Assembly (NCBI GenBank): GCA_013112545.1 | Contig: JABFGJ010000004.1 | Location: 62,001-126,000 of the forward strand | Direction: 5' to 3' | From: Bacteroidota bacterium | Lineage (GTDB): Bacteria; Bacteroidota; Bacteroidia; Flavobacteriales_E; Vicingaceae | Length of the DNA: 64,000 bases | Part shown: positions 62,710 through 64,000 of the stretch, piece by piece | Layout: each line of letters opens with the position of its first letter | How positions within the stretch are numbered: position 1 is the first letter of the stretch | Translations under genes and position numbers: made by a program | The notes under the pieces: model-generated | Databases searched by the model: none | Told to the model about the DNA's origin: nothing | What the model saw: only the letters and a program-made list of their open reading frames with translations

Positions 62710-64000
62710 TTGAATTTTAAGCTGCCTAATTATCTTAAATACCTTTTTAAAGTTTACTTCATTGGAATTGGTATATTTTTTCTTCTTCGTTGTGTCTCTT
62801 TTTTTCTAAATTGGAACCTTGTTCAGGCCATCCCTGAAGATATTCGCTCAGCTAGTTTACTTCATTCTTTTCTACTTGGCATTCGATTCGACACCATTAT
62901 TAGCACCTATTTATTGGCTTTGCCTTTTTTATTGCTGTTTATCAATGATTTGTTTTTCGATAATAAAAAACCGCTTATTACGCTTACTAAGCACCTAGTA
63001 TTAGTACTTTACCTCATCGCTTTTATCATTGCAGTTATAGATATTCCGTATTTTAATCATTTTAATTATCGCTTGACAACAGCCGCTTTAATGTGGGTAG
63101 AAAGTCCTGTATTTGTCGTTAAAATGGTTGTTCAAGAATATAGCTATTGGATTTTTATAGCCTTGCTAATTGTGTTGGTTTACACCTTTGCAAAAGGAAT
63201 GAAAAGGCTTTCAAATGCGAGTTTTACAAAAAACCAAACGATCAATAAAGGCTTAAAATCGCTTTTCTTTTTAGTAACTGCCTTTTTATTATTTATCGGA
63301 TTGCGAGGTCGAACCGATTTCGATAAATCTCCTCTTGGGCCGCCAGATGCTTATTTCAGCGATTATTCAATTACCAATCAAATGTCTTTAAACCCTGTGT
63401 TTACTTTCTTGAAAAGCGCCTTGGATTACAAAAAGAGACATAATGGCGATATCGGATTAATGAACGATGAGCAAGCCATTACATTAAGTCAGCAGTTTTT
63501 GAACCGTGAAGGAAATGAATATTCGCCAATAGCAAAAGAAGTAATTCCAGACTCAAGTTATCCGAATCAGCCTAATGTAGTATTGGTGATGATGGAAGGG
63601 CACAGCGCTAAAATGATGGCCGTAAATGGAAATGAAGATGGGTGTTCGCCATTTTTAGATAGTTTATTAAAGGAATCACTGTATTTCAAACATATATATA
63701 GCGCAGGAATTCACACCCACAATGGAATACTAGGAATTTTGAATGCTTATCCTGCATTGTTTGAACGACATGCGCTTAAACAATTACCTATTCAGCGCTT
63801 TAATAATTTACCTCGGGTTTTGAAAAATCATGGCTATAATAATATCTATTTTTCTAATCACGATTTAGAATTCGATAATGTAGGCGGTTTTTTAACCGAA
63901 AATGGATTTGAGCAGTTGATAAGTGACCGTATTTACCCCAAAGAGAAGCAATTGAGTACTTTGGGCGTTCCAGATGATTATATGTTTGAATTTTCGATTC
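62710..64000 (+). CDS. LTA-synthase-family sulfatase-fold membrane protein, N-terminal part (cut by window end)
   Basis: 430 codons are visible; the gene runs past 64000. No ATG lies in frame before about residue 140, so I propose the TTG at 62710 (reading LNFKLPNYLKYLFKVYFI); the reading frame is open from about 62665. Residues 1 to about 200 hold five membrane helices, then a sulfatase-like domain begins with NVVLVMMEGHSAKMMAVNG, where Glu is a metal ligand and the Ser two residues later (MEGHS) is the expected nucleophile. HTHNGILGILNAYPALF is a second family block. Proteins of this family transfer phosphoglycerol or phosphoethanolamine groups to envelope glycans or lipids; a Gram-negative member cannot make Gram-positive LTA, so the acceptor is unknown. 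Divergent from ssrA. Confidence 0.85.
   Translation, partial: MNFKLPNYLKYLFKVYFIGIGIFFLLRCVSFFLNWNLVQAIPEDIRSASLLHSFLLGIRFDTIISTYLLALPFLLLFINDLFFDNKKPLITLTKHLVLVLYLIAFIIAVIDIPYFNHFNYRLTTAALMWVESPVFVVKMVVQEYSYWIFIALLIVLVYTFAKGMKRLSNASFTKNQTINKGLKSLFFLVTAFLLFIGLRGRTDFDKSPLGPPDAYFSDYSITNQMSLNPVFTFLKSALDYKKRHNGDIGLMNDEQAITLSQQFLNREGNEYSPIAKEVIPDSSYPNQPNVVLVMMEGHSAKMMAVNGNEDGCSPFLDSLLKESLYFKHIYSAGIHTHNGILGILNAYPALFERHALKQLPIQRFNNLPRVLKNHGYNNIYFSNHDLEFDNVGGFLTENGFEQLISDRIYPKEKQLSTLGVPDDYMFEFSI

Overview
The window is AT-rich chromosomal DNA from a member of the Bacteroidota, most likely Flavobacteriales. The indications are -7 boxes of the TAnnTTTG type, type IX secretion (T9SS) components and C-terminal sorting domains, a PorP/SprF protein, a fused alpha/beta 2-oxoacid dehydrogenase E1, CbpA/CbpM, and a tmRNA whose tag reads GENNYALAA. 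A complete Na+-translocating NADH:quinone oxidoreductase suggests sodium-based energetics, as is common in marine relatives. No phage, integrase, intact insertion sequence, CRISPR array or rRNA operon was seen; the only RNA gene found is ssrA.

Layout. 1-6.0 kb (minus strand): start of a DEAD-box helicase, a T9SS-exported arylsulfotransferase-like protein, a TlpA-like lipoprotein, the small genes DUF1801/GNAT/apaG, and a T9SS plug-domain (DUF5103) lipoprotein. 6.2-12.2 kb (plus): nqrABCDEF, closed by a strong terminator. 12.2-21 kb: an unknown exported protein, clpB, a T9SS-exported M1 aminopeptidase, the fused E1, peptide deformylase and a TPR lipoprotein. 22.2-23.5 kb: a noncoding array of six ~211-bp tandem repeats plus a partial seventh, each with three hairpins. 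23.6-33.1 kb (minus): dgkA, fmt, a MATE pump, an RlmI-like methyltransferase, a polyamine operon (speA, speB and a deoxyhypusine-synthase-like gene) with two unknown genes, then cbpA/cbpM. 33.4-37.4 kb: prolyl oligopeptidase and DUF885 lipoproteins, divergent. 37.5-46.1 kb: a surface-adhesin operon made of a 2021-residue PKD-repeat protein with a type-B T9SS tail, a TPR/PD40 protein and a PorP/SprF protein. 46.1-50.9 kb: AI-2E family permease, TonB-dependent-type outer-membrane protein, DUF3667 protein.

51.0-59.0 kb is the most unusual stretch. Two bicistronic units converge. On the plus strand lie an exported dikinase-like protein (phosphohistidine domain followed by a PEP-synthase-type ATP-grasp domain) and an SxxK serine hydrolase. 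On the minus strand lie a second SxxK hydrolase lipoprotein and an ATP/ADP-translocase-like carrier fused to HEAT-like repeats. An exported ATP-using enzyme beside a nucleotide-carrier homologue suggests, as inference only, a system that supplies and uses ATP outside the cytoplasm.

59.4-64 kb: an unknown lipoprotein, a TPR protein, ssrA on the minus strand, and the start of an LTA-synthase-like sulfatase-fold membrane protein cut off by the window end. All calls come from reading the sequence; no database search was run.
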